A DNA stretch of 64,000 bases, from assembly GCA_029582155.1 (NCBI GenBank), contig CM055901.1, positions 52,023,206 to 52,087,205 of the forward strand, given 5' to 3'. Shown here one piece after another: positions 1-12,600 of the stretch. This DNA comes from Panopea generosa. Lineage: Eukaryota > Mollusca > Bivalvia > Adapedonta > Hiatellidae. Each line of letters begins with the position of its first letter. The first letter of the stretch is position 1. The notes beneath the pieces are model-generated. The model was not told where the DNA came from. It saw only the letters and a list, made by a program, of their open reading frames with translations, and did not search any database. Position numbers and translations under genes: made by a program.

Positions 1-1025
1 GTATTTCTTGATACTCATTTACATAAACCTGTAAATAACATTACTTGTTGTGTCCAGCATTAAGGTAATAGGTTCACATGTTATCAAACAGCTGTTCTGC
101 TATGTGCTGGTGTTATTTCATTTTGTGATGTTTCTCTTCGTGCCAGTTTAATGTCATCTCGTAAGTACTATGTGACATTAATCTCGGCAACCGCATAACT
201 AACTTTGCAGAGCCATTCACATACTAAACAGTATGCCAATGAGGCTACCTTTCCATGTGTATCATATCATATGTGTATTTGTCATGCATACATACAAAAT
301 ACTCAAAAATATAAAAACTAAAATATAAAACATCTAAATTAGCATCTGCATGGAATAGAATTAATTCTCATATAAATCATTTATACATAACTATAATATA
401 ACTGGTAAATAAATCCATATATAAGGTTCCTAAATGGATTAAACAATTCTGAAATAATATGAATCTCAAATTCAGCAATATAATAATTATGTCCTATATG
501 GAATGCCTACATTAAACCAGTAACATTGTATTTTTGTAACATGCCACAGCATGCCCCTCGATCTTTTTCAAATTGCAAAAATTGTTCTCAGCCATGCATT
601 TGATTTTGATGCAACTTGGTAGAAACTGGCACTGTAAAGTTCATTTGTGTCAGTTATATAAAATTATATTCTTCTCTAATAATTTTTATGTAGTGTTTTT
701 TAACCCGTATATTTATTTAAGATACAAAGGTTGTCCAGGACTTGTCCAAACCATTTATGCTATTCAAAGTGTCCGTATGAAATGTCTTGTTAATATTACC
801 CAAATACATACTTTGATATTATTGTTTTACCTATTTATTGTTTCTTTGCAAACTTAACCCTTGTCCAGAGGAAGCCTAAAAATGACTTACAAATTGCATC
901 CATCATTTTGGGGGGAGACATCAGTGTCTCTTTATAAAAACAGTAAAATATATTGATTAAGTATTCCTGACATAGTTATAGTATTGGGAATACAGAGAGA
1001 AATGTTGATGTTACTTTTTACTTTA
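1..1025. other. no gene seen; presumed intron or upstream part of the plus-strand gene
   Basis: AT-rich sequence with stop codons in all frames. No exon-like open stretch with splice sites, no repeat and no RNA gene was recognised. Confidence 0.5.
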
Positions 1026-1310
1026 TTTAGTAGTTTGATGTATTTTTACAGTCCTGCTAAGGAAAGGGTGTCACTAGTAATAATTTGATGTATTGTTACA
1101 GTCTGCGTAGGATAAGCAGAGACTATTGATAGTTTAATGTATTTTTACAATTCCTGCTAAGAATAGGGAGTGACTATTGATAGTTTGGTGTATTGTTGCA
1201 GTCCTGTTTAGGATAGGAAGTGACTATTGATAGTGTGATTTATTGTTCCATACTGATTGGGATAGGAAGTGACTATTGATAGTTTGATTTATAGTTGCAT
1301 TCCTGCTTAA

Positions 1311-1375
<65 letters not shown>

Positions 1376-2215
1376 TTGAGCATCATCAAGGGCTGACAGA
1401 TGATCAGTTAACCTAACCATTGTTACCTGGGATTAACCAGTACTCTAGCACGACCCATCTCCGCAAGTAACTGATAACTTTCCCACTTGAATCAGCAGTG
1501 AGAGGCTTAAAATAGGAAGTGACTATTGATAGTTTAATGTATTGTTACAGTCCTGCTTAGGATAGGGAGTGACTAATGATAGTAAAATGTATTGTTACAG
1601 TTCTGCTTGGAATAGGCTGTGAATATTGATAGTTTGATTTATTGTTTCAGTCCTGCTAAGAATAGGAAGTGACTATTGATAGTTTGATGTATTGTTAAAG
1701 TCCTGGTCTGGATAGGGAGTGACTATTGATAGTTTGATGTATTGTTACAGTCCTGCTTAGGATAGGAAGTGACTATTGATTTTTTTTATTTATTGTTGCT
1801 GTCCTTCTTAAGAAAGGAAGTGACTATAGATAGTTTAATGTATTGTTACAGTCCTGCTTAGGATAGGGAGTGACTAATGATAGTTAAATGTATTGTTATA
1901 GTTCTGCTTGGGATATGCAGTGACTATTGATAGTTTGATTTATTGTTTCAGTCCTGCCAAGAATAGGAAGTGACTATTGATAGTTTGATGTATTGTTACA
2001 GTCCTGGTCAGGATAGGGAGTGACTATTGATAGTTTGATGTATTGTTACAGTCCTGCTTAAGATGGGCAGTGACTATTGATAGTTTGATTTATTGTTGCA
2101 GTCCTGTTAGGATAGGAAGAGACTATTGATAGTTTAATTTATTGTTGCAGTACCTGCTTAGGATAGGCAGTGACTATTGATAGTTTGATGTAGTGTTGCA
2201 GTCCTAATAAGGACT
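1026..2215. repeat. 50-bp minisatellite, about 20 copies, split by a SINE
   Basis: The unit contains GATAGTTTGATGTATTGTTA and CAGTCCTGCTTAGGATAGGG, with period 50. Copies differ by scattered substitutions and small indels. The array is interrupted at 1311-1504 by a SINE fragment. Every unit holds a TTACAG, a splice-acceptor-like hexamer, in the gene's sense direction, ahead of the exon at 2528. Confidence 0.9.
1311..1504 (-). mobile_element. SINE (family A) fragment with (TCAA)n tail
   Basis: Minus-strand, 5'-truncated copy of the tRNA-headed SINE seen complete at 22409. Its tail is the TTGA-type tetranucleotide run at 1311-1371 (about 15 units). The hexamer GCTTAA flanks both sides (1305-1310 and 1505-1510), a target-site duplication inside the minisatellite. 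Confidence 0.8.
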
Positions 2216-2527
2216 TTTGATTGTTTTTGTGATGTGAATAATCATTTTGGACAACAGTGCCCTGATTTAAAAGAAACACTATTTGAAACTAACTTTATAA
2301 ACCTAACATACTAATGAACAAAACATTAACAATTTAATTAAAAATTATAAAAGTTATGTTTTAAGATTTAATTTAAAAAATTGAAAATTAAAATATTATA
2401 AACAGTTGTAAAGATTTCGTTGAATACCATACAATATCACTTTTTTATTCATCCCTCATAGTTATTTCACAACCAGACTGTCTATACATGTAGTAATTGT
2501 TGTTAAACTTCTTGTGCTTATTTTCAG

Positions 2528-2685
2528 TTGGACGAGGAAGGTATAGGCAGAGTTACTGTTCCTGATAATGCCCTTGATGAGCTGGATACCATCATGATTG
2601 GAGGGATACTCAACTCTCAGTTTGCTGAGATGCAAGACACCGCTGACTACTGTCAAGTTCTCAAACTTCACCGGATGTTTGTCTG
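2528..2685 (+). CDS. ectodomain exon of the plus-strand membrane-protein gene (tentative)
   Basis: The acceptor is TTTTCAG before 2528 and the donor is TG|GTAAAA after 2685. Only one frame is open, starting LDEEGIGRVTVPDNALDELD and ending HRMFVW. It ends in phase 2, whereas the next exon at 3174 needs phase 1; joining them directly makes TGA. Either a small exon of length 3n+2 lies between 2686 and 3173, or there is an indel, or this exon belongs to another transcript. The composition looks coding: few simple repeats and many Asp/Glu/Leu. Confidence 0.55.
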
Positions 2686-5600
2686 GTAAAATTATGTTTT
2701 ACATCCCATGGGGTTCCTTGGTAAACTTGAGTATTCCAGAGTCAATATTTTGATATATTGAAACCTATCTTAAACTGTCATCCATTCATACAGAAACATA
2801 AATATGGCAGCCGAAGATAGATGGCTGTTCTAAAGAATCAAATGGATTAAAGGGGTTATATTTGAAGGGTAAAAAGCTGTAACTATGTCTTGAAATGCAC
2901 CAAAAGCCACCTTTTCAAGAGTCCATGGCACCACATGGCACATGCCTACACATCCTAACTTAAGCCAGCTACTGCACCTGGTACATAAAGGATATTGTAG
3001 AATTTTTAATAGAAGTCAAGGGGATATAAAGAATATGTAAATGAGCTTAAGAAATACTAAAAAGATAATGAAAATAAATTGATTGAAGGATAAACTAGAA
3101 ATACACTAAAAAGTACATGTATGTGAGCCTTTCAGTTTTACAAAAAATCATATATATCCTTCCTCTTTTCCAGAAGTGACTTTTTATCCCAAAGGGGATC
3201 AACCATTTGCCTTACGTCCCCTGAAAGATTTGAGAGATGGTTTCAACTCTACAGGGTTCGCAACCACATTTGGGCCTGATATTGCTGGTTGTGTTACGCG
3301 GAATGATGACAATATTGTTAGTACCACTACCACCACACCAGTACCCACAATGGCACCAACAGATACCCCCTTGGTGAGTCAGTCAGTCGGTGAATTGGTG
3401 CATATATTACTATATAACCCACCTTTAAAATAGATAATTATGACTTCATAATTCATCACATTACTAAAAAACTATATAGAAGAATAATGTGTTTATTTAT
3501 TTATTTATACACATCATAATAAATAAAAATGACTCTTTAACTTCTTGTAGGTTGTGGCGTCTACTGATATCAACATCTACTGATATCAACGTAGAAAACT
3601 TATATTGTTATCAACATGATATTTTCATTAAATCAATAATGACGGTTAAATCAATAATGACAGGTATATGAGACACATGGAAACTTGGTATCTACTGACA
3701 TCAACATAAAAAACTTGAATTGTTATCAACATGATGTTTTCATTAAATAAATAATGACGGTATTTGAGACACATGGGAACTTGGTATCGACTGACATCAA
3801 CATAGAAAACATGTATTGTTATCAACATGATGTTTTCATTTAATCAATAATGACAGTTTTTGAGACACATGGGAACTTGGTTTCTACTGACATCAACATA
3901 GAAAACGTGTATCGTTATCAACATGATGTTTTCATTAAATCAAAAATACGTAATTTGAGACACATGAGAACTTGGTATAGCTAATAAAAATGTGTAAATA
4001 TGTATTTTGATATAGAAAGACAATATGAATTAAACTGTTCCAAGAAGATATGAAGTTTGAGAGGAATAAGTCTCTGTGCTGGATGGTCAATCAGTCTGTC
4101 CGTCATAAAATTTGTGATGCTGACTTAATTCCATGCAGAGTTATTGCCCTTGCACCTTATTTTTGTTTTTTTAACTGAGCATAAAATCTTTTTTTCACCC
4201 CCAGGTAACGTTTCCTCCGTGGAATCCAGGACCAGCGGAAACCATATATTTTGGTCCTGTTCCTACTGTTCCACACAACTCCACAACAACAGTACAAACT
4301 ATTATCCCAACATCCACAACCTCAGAAACAGCAAAGACATATTCAACTAGAGACAGAGGGAACCACGATGACAAAATAGTTCGTAAGTTATCACTTATAA
4401 CAGAAAACTAGTATGTAAAACATAAAATGTGCAAAAAAAGTTGATTTGTAATATTGAAGGATTTAGCACAAAGTATCCACACAATTGTTGATCAAGTATC
4501 AGCTATTCTGTATGACAGCAAACACAGTATGACACAACATGCCATGTACAAAAAATAAAGATAACTTGAAATAATTTCTGAGCATGTTGTATCAAAATGA
4601 CATGTAATCACATTTGTTGGTAAGTTTTCAGTTATTTTGAATGGCAGAAAAACACTGTTTGACACTTCATATATGAAAAAACCACTTAATTTGTCATAAG
4701 AATTAAGCACAACATATCCATATATATGTTTGGTGACAATAGTTTATAATTTGTCATTTGTTCTGAATGATAGAAAACACTCTTTGGCATGCCAGAAAGT
4801 TCGTAGACTTTTGCCTTAACTTTTTTATTTATCATTGTATTTTAATAATTCTCAGGGAGCATGTGTCGCTATATATTTGCATTACTTTTGCAAAAAAATT
4901 GATAATTTTTCATCATTAGTTTATATTCTATAGTAACTATGGAAACGTCGATTTACGTAGTCGGGGCAGTTTTTGCTTTTTTTTTTACCGCTACTATTCA
5001 AACAAGCGTAGCATTGCCAAATCGCATTTTAGTTTTAAATGAAAAATATCAATGTGTGCTATATTGTCTGCTTGTTTACATCTTTAAAAAAATGAAACCA
5101 ATTATGCGCATCTCAAAATGACGTCGGGGCACTTGAAAATGGATAAGCACGCGAAATATCGCAATTCTGTAAAGTTCTACTCCATGTTAGGTAATACACC
5201 TGCTCATATAGAGAAACGAAAGTATGTACAGTGAATCTAATGTTTCAAGGTCTCTAGTGTTTAAATGTCACAAAATTAATGTTTTTGAGATGGCCGGGAA
5301 TTAGTCAATAAAAAAGAGCAAATGGGAAGTCGATTTGAAGACATATTGGAATCAAAGCATGTTTATCAGAATTTTGTGTCCAGTATACCGTCTTCTGATT
5401 TTGTTAACATGTTCAATGTTGAATGATGTAAATGGTGGTAAAAACGTATAGCCCATGGAGGAGAGTATTTCGAGAAGAAGTGTCTCAGTAAATTTGATAC
5501 AGAAGCACCTGTTTAAAATATTGACATCGCTTTTTGTTGAATACGTCATCATTTTGCCCGTACATATCTAATCTGCTATGCAATGAATAGTGCCTTATTT

Positions 5601-8600
5601 TCTTAATAGTTGACGTATCATGCTAAAGTTTTCAAAATATATCCCATATATATTTAATTTCAAATACAATAACACTATTGTGCATTGTATAATTGACATA
5701 AATAAGTTATGGCAAATGTCTACGAACTTTCTGATCCCCCCTCGTATGTTGGAAAACAAACATGGATACCGTTATGCTAGACACCTTACATTTAAACTGT
5801 ACATCAAATATTTTACTCTAGACACCATGCATTGAAACCTATATGCTGGAAAACAAACATGGATACCATTACGCTAGACACCTTACATTTAAACTGTACT
5901 ATCAAATATTTTATTCCAGACACCATGCATTATAACCTACATATGGACAATGTGCATCTAAAGATTATTGCTAGTCTTCATACATGTTAACCTTTATGCT
6001 AGACATCATTATATTCAAGGAATTATATAGAGAAGGAAAGGACATTTGATTGAGATTTTGTAAACGCTTGCGAATTCACGCAAAATCTCACTATATCTCG
6101 TTTTCAGTTATCTGAACTGCTATTCATCTCATGAACACAGATCAAAATTCTTACACTGCTAGAATGAAATTGTCATTTAAAGGATACCATTCTTGGAAAT
6201 TTGTGTTTAAAATTGTTGAAGTACTTGTGATTACAAAATGTGTATACTGCAGCTATAATAACGATAATTTAAGATAATTTTTCTTTCAAACCTCAATATC
6301 TTTATTATCGAATTCAAGATCAATTTGCAGTGATTGAAACATGTTTAAACATCTCAGATTACATACATCTTGCAGTTTATGTACAATAAATCAGTTAGCC
6401 TGTGAATTATGAATGATTAATCTGCAAACTTATGAGTCCTTCTTGTGCTGTTTCATCAATATTTAGTCAGGAGATGCCAGTTTCCTATCATTCTATACAA
6501 GTCCTTGTTATATTGAAGCCAGTATTCCATGTTTGTATAATTATCAAGGAAGTACTTCCATTTTGTTTTATTTCTGTTAACAGTTATTGCATTATCACTT
6601 GTTGGGTTCCTGTTGATAATCGCCATTCTCGTGGCCGTTATTCTTGTGAGGCAGAGAAGGAAGCAGAAGAGAGAGAAAGAGGAGAAGAAGAAGAATGAAG
6701 ACATGATGGAGATGAAACAGCCTCTCAATGACATAGATGTGGTGGCGATCGAGGACAATCGTCAGAACCAGAACTATCTAGCAAGACTGGATGAGTTCAG
6801 TATGGTATCTGCTACACTAGGAGGTATGAACCTGACTTGTCATTTAGGGAACAGCTTGAATGGTGATGTATCGGTGTATAAATCATCATATTGAGGGAGA
6901 TAAGCATTTTTAAGTTGCAAATTAAAATGTTTTGCCTTTGAAATTTGTTGAGTTAATCATTTTTCAAGAATAAACCTAAGTTTAATAGTCTTAGTGCAGG
7001 CTCTCAATTAAACTGCCAATATAACATTTTAAGTTGGTTAGATATTGCATAATAGGTTCTGTCAGTGAAAAACTGTGCAATAAAACTGTCAGGATTTATT
7101 CACTAAGGGACCATATTCACAACATATTAAAACATTTTAAAATCAGTTGTTTATTTCATTGTTTAAATTTGGTCCTTTGGATCAGCTCACCAAAACACAT
7201 TCTTGTGACATTTTTAAGAATACTGATGAACTGATTTCCAAAATTAAAGAATTTTATATTTTCCAGTTAAAAGATTTCAAAAGATACAAAATTTATATTT
7301 TTATTCCAAACTATGTATATGAACACCCCCATCTCTGCAAGTAACTGAATCAGTGGTGAGAGACAAATGACAATGAGGCACAATGTTGTATATCAGTCCT
7401 CATGGAGACTGGCTGAGTGGGGATTGGAATTCTTGACCCCTGTATTGATAGTCAGACACGCTACTGACTGAGCCAACCGAATCCAGCTAGAAATAGTTGT
7501 ACTAACTAAAAACAGTTTGAAAAATAAAAAGTAAGTTAACAAATTATAGGATATAAAGCATGATCAATTTAGTTAGTGACCAGAGACCATTTTGTTTTTA
7601 CTTGATTCATGTCACTAAATATTACTTAAGAAATAAATTAGACTTTATATCTAAAATTAAAAAAGAAAATTTTACTAACTTTCAAGTTCTGTGTCTGTTT
7701 TACAGCCCGACCTGTGAAGACTGATGGCATGACAACATTTAAACCCCCACCCAGTGAATCTTCATGCGCCTACTCCAGTGTGGTATGTATAAGCAAGGAA
7801 TAATCTGAATAATAATATATTTAAATGATACATCAGTGCGGTATGTATATAAATAAGGAACTTATCTGAATCAAAATTATATTTAAAGATTCTCCATTGT
7901 AGGTATGTATAGATAAGGAACTTCTCTGAATAAATATCATATTTAAAGACTTAATTTCTTGGAAAATTGATTTTCTCTTTATTTATTTTTCAACTTTTTC
8001 AAACACTATAAGAAGTTTTGTTTCTGTACAAGGTATAATGGCATTTCTCAACATCAGAAATTGACCACAAGAAGAGTCTTGAAACAAGCAAAACGCTTCA
8101 TATCTACGCAGAGGACTGCTCTTCATTCCAATCAAAGGTCCACAACCTGACAGTTTTATTCTACCTTACTGGATTTAATATTTATATATTTTGGAGAGTG
8201 TTTCTGAATGCATCCTGGAAGTGACCTACATGAGAGGACCCTAAATTTGACCTGCACGGAGAGGATTCTTTCAATCAGAAAGCAATAGAGGTTAAGCCAG
8301 TGTTCAAGTTTTTAAAGCAGGATACATTATCTTACATTACCTTATTCTTGTACACAGACAGACAGACAGACAGATGACAAAAGAGATAATAAATAATTGT
8401 CGTTTGTATTTCTTTACATATATTCTTGTCTATCTTCACCGATAATGGCAAATATCAGTGTCTATCCACACATATCCCTATTTACGCATTACTTGATCTT
8501 TCTACAGGCCCAGGACTCGGAAGAAGATGGTATAACAACCAATGAACACAGATTTTATAATCGTAAGAAACAACGGCCAGCTTCATCTATATCAGAGGTA

Positions 8601-9583
8601 TTGGAAGAAATGGAGAGACAGAGGAATGTGAAAGGTAATCCATACTGAACCTAAAAAACTTTCACAAGGCTTGCGCTGTAAATCTTTGTTTTTAAATTGT
8701 TAATAAATCTAGTATGATACCAGCTATACCAAAGCTTTCAGAAGTAGCTCACTTTAAGGGTGTTTAACAAATGGTAAAAAAATTACATATTTTACCTTTA
8801 GTCTACTGTTTGTAATATCTGTAAATATGTGAATAAAAACTGAATACAATGGCAATGAAAAATATGTTTTTTAGTATTTACAATATGTTGGATCCAAACT
8901 GTAGCTGAATTACAAACAAGACGTCTATAAAGTGGTTGCAACAGCATCTATTTAATAGACATTCGTTTAGAAATTTATGTCAATAAAAATTTTATCTCAT
9001 AGATTTTATTGATTTGTTTTAAAAATTTATGTTTATTTAATTTGGTTTCTATTATAACGAGTACTAGTCGATGGTTTGCAGTTTTATGGAGAACATTGTT
9101 AAGTAAGATTTTACTGTTAATCTGAGAGAGAGCGAGATGGCATAACATTATGTAAGCCTTTCCCCCATTTTGAAGTATCCTTCATTTAGACATTGTTTAC
9201 ATATTGAATTACGTTTATCATCTATTCAGATATAGATCCAGAAGACCTGGAAACATTAGGAAATGGCCCCTTACAATCAATGCCTGTCGACACCACACCG
9301 CTTTCTTATGTAAGTAATATTGGAATCGGAAATTCACCCGCAGACAAAGGTTTACACAAGCTGTTTAGTTGCGTCATTTTGAATTTTTCAATTTCATCTG
9401 CTTATACAGCTGCTGTCTGTAAAACTTCAATAGTATTTATTGTCGTTTTCATTCATATAACACAATCACATGCTAAATAACATGTAGTCATACATACTTG
9501 AGAAAATAACAACTGGGTGATCATAGTAGTAAAGGGTTTTATCAATTTTATATCTTATCCTAGTTGAAAAATAGATATATCCC

Positions 9584-9617
<34 letters not shown>

Positions 9618-12600
9618 AGCAGTGAAACCACAGGCTTAAATGCTTAATATATATATATATATAAACTAACCAATAGACTAATAGATATCTCAGCCAAGTA
9701 AACAGTAAAACCTAAGTTACATGGTAAAAACTGATAGATAGCTCAGCCAAGTAAACAGTAAAACCTAAGTTACATGGTAAAAACTGATAGATATCTCGGC
9801 CAAGTAAACAGTAAAACCTAAGTAACATGGTAAAAACTGATAGATATCTCGGCCAAGTAAACAGTAAAACCTAAGTTACATGGTAAAAACTGATAGATAT
9901 CTCGGCCAAGTAAACAGTAAAACCTAAGTTACATGGTAAAAACTGATAGATATCTCGGCCAAGTAAACAGTAAAACCTAAGTTACATGGTAAAAACCGAT
10001 AGATATCTCGGCCAAGTAAAAAGCAAAACCTAAGTTACATGGTAAAATGTGATAGACATCTCGGCCAAGTAATGGTAAAACCTAAGTTACATGGTAAAAA
10101 CTGATAGATATCTCGGCCAAGTAAAAAGTAAAACTTAAGTTACATAGTAAAAACTGATAGATATCTCGGCCAAGTAAAAAGTAAAACCTAAGTTACATGG
10201 TAAAATGTGATAGACATCTCGGCCAAGTAATGGTAAAACCTAAGTTACATGGTAAAAACTGATAGATATCTCAGCCACATTAATCGTAGAATGTGATAGT
10301 ATCTCTCGCACCCAAGTTAACTGGATGATGTCTCGTCCAGTTTAAATGGCCAAACTGATAGATAACTTATACATAGCTCATTCCATTTATATAGATGAAA
10401 TAATAGATTTCTCTCTTTTCAAGTTATTTTCACCTTAGACTTAATTTTATTTGAAACTCCAAATTTACTATTAAAATACCATGATGCAAATGAATCAAAA
10501 TTGTGTCAATTTGAATCCTACAAGTGGTATAATATAAAATATTGTAAATTGACAAGGACATTTAGCAGATATTTGATGTGTATTTTTGATGCACAACAAG
10601 TGAAATAGTGAGGGTGTTAGTTACTCATGCCAGAAGTCATAGCTTCAATTTGAGACTGAACACATTGGCTTCAAAAACAACACCCCGTTCTGCATGGTTC
10701 TAGCCAGGAAATAGAATAGAGAGCAATTACCGGTAGTCTACTTTGCAATTGAGCTAGAATAAATTGGATTGAATAAAAAATAAAACAGACAGCAGTTGTA
10801 CATTGTACCAGAAACTGTATGAGCTTGTTGGAAGCTATGTTGTGTGTTCTTGATGTAATCCTGCAGACAGTGTAAGGTTTAGCCAAGTCATTCATTACCA
10901 TGGAAACAATCTAATGATTTAAACAAATGCAAACAAAACTTTGATGTCAACAAGGCTTTATTATTTTATTGATTATTTCTTGTACATAACCCTTTGTCTT
11001 TAATATTCATCAAGTTAAATATTTTATAGTGTTGTGGAACATCTTTAATAAAAAAAGTGTTTATGTTAAAGTGAATTTATCAGGATTTTTTAGAATTGGC
11101 TATAAACATTTTTTTTCAATATATCATGCCTATATATACTCACTCAACCCATATTGCCATAAGAATATGTATTCAAACATGCCAAAACAATATATTGAAA
11201 AGGGATTTCCTAACTTTGGCGTTAGACTAAAATAGATTTCCTGCTTAAAATTTCAACATATTTTGTGATGTGTTAAATGGATCACGTGATTTCATTTGAT
11301 TTCAATTTGATCTGTTTTACAGGTTTACTCATAATAAACAATGTTTCATCTTAGAAAAAGTCTGAATGACGACACAAATGGTCGTCAAACAGTATTTATG
11401 TGATTTCTATTTAAGGAATGGGGATTTCGTTTTAAGTTTACAAATCTACATTAAAATATCAATTTTGTCAAGTTTTAGGTGGGTTTGACATACCAAACAA
11501 TTGGGATTGTTTTTATTTATGATAATCAGAGGCATTTTTATCCATTTTAAAAATAATGTTATTTTTTTATACATTATAACTACTTTTCCTGATAAACTCC
11601 CTTTAAGAGAAACAGAAATTAATGGTAAAAAGAAATTATATGTGTGTTTACAAGATTCTATAAAATATATATCGTGCATGTGGTTTTGCAAATCAAATTT
11701 CCAAATTTTAAAGAATAAGCTTTTTTTTATCAAAAGCAAAAAGAAACTGTAGCACATAATACATGTACACATAATTATACAGATGACGAATACTTACACG
11801 TGTAGGATTGCATCTAGGGCAACTTGTTATATTTCATCTTTATAAGCTAGCAAATAACACTGTATGAAGCTTTCACATAATGAAGCTCGGAGGCTTCTGT
11901 ACATGTATATCAGTATTTTATGTATCCAAGCTTAAAACTAACTGTGATATTTATGGTGGTAGAAACAAAGAAAATGACCAGCTAATGGTCAAGACATCTG
12001 CTGCACAGCTGTTTCTACAAACTAACAAAATGTGTGTGCAGACTTAGATACTATACCATTACAATGACACAGATCAGTTTGATCTGTATTATAAGAAGCA
12101 GTCCTTTGTGCTTCTGTGGTTTAAAATGTCATCTCAAGGTTATTTACCTCTGATGCTGAGGTTGTGAGTTTGAGCTCAGCTCAGCGTTAAAATTAATGAT
12201 GGAAGTTTGCCATTTACTTGTGGAAGGGGGTCCTCCGTGACCGAGTGGTCTAAGGTGAGAAAGTTTCCAGTTACTTGCGGAAGGACGGTGGTTCTACTCA
12301 GTCTGAGGTCTTCCTCAACCAGTAAAACTGGATATACCATATATAACCTGAAATGTGTTGAAAATGGCATTACCGCATTAAAAAAAACAACAACAAAAAA
12401 ACTTGTGGAAGGACTGTGGTTCTACTCAGATTCATCCAAAGGTTTTTCCTCTTCCAATAAAACTGAATGCTATATATAGCCTGTAATGGGTTAAAAATAG
12501 TGTCATTCAGTAAGCCCCATTAGAAATATGTTTATGACATGATAGGCACAAAATCTGGGAAACATCTTGGTATTCAGGCTGTAAATTAGTCTGGTTTCCC

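Noticed and set aside
4939..5121. 60-codon frame with a signal-peptide-like start
   Set aside because: No splice context in phase with the surrounding gene and no similarity that I can see; short enough to be chance.
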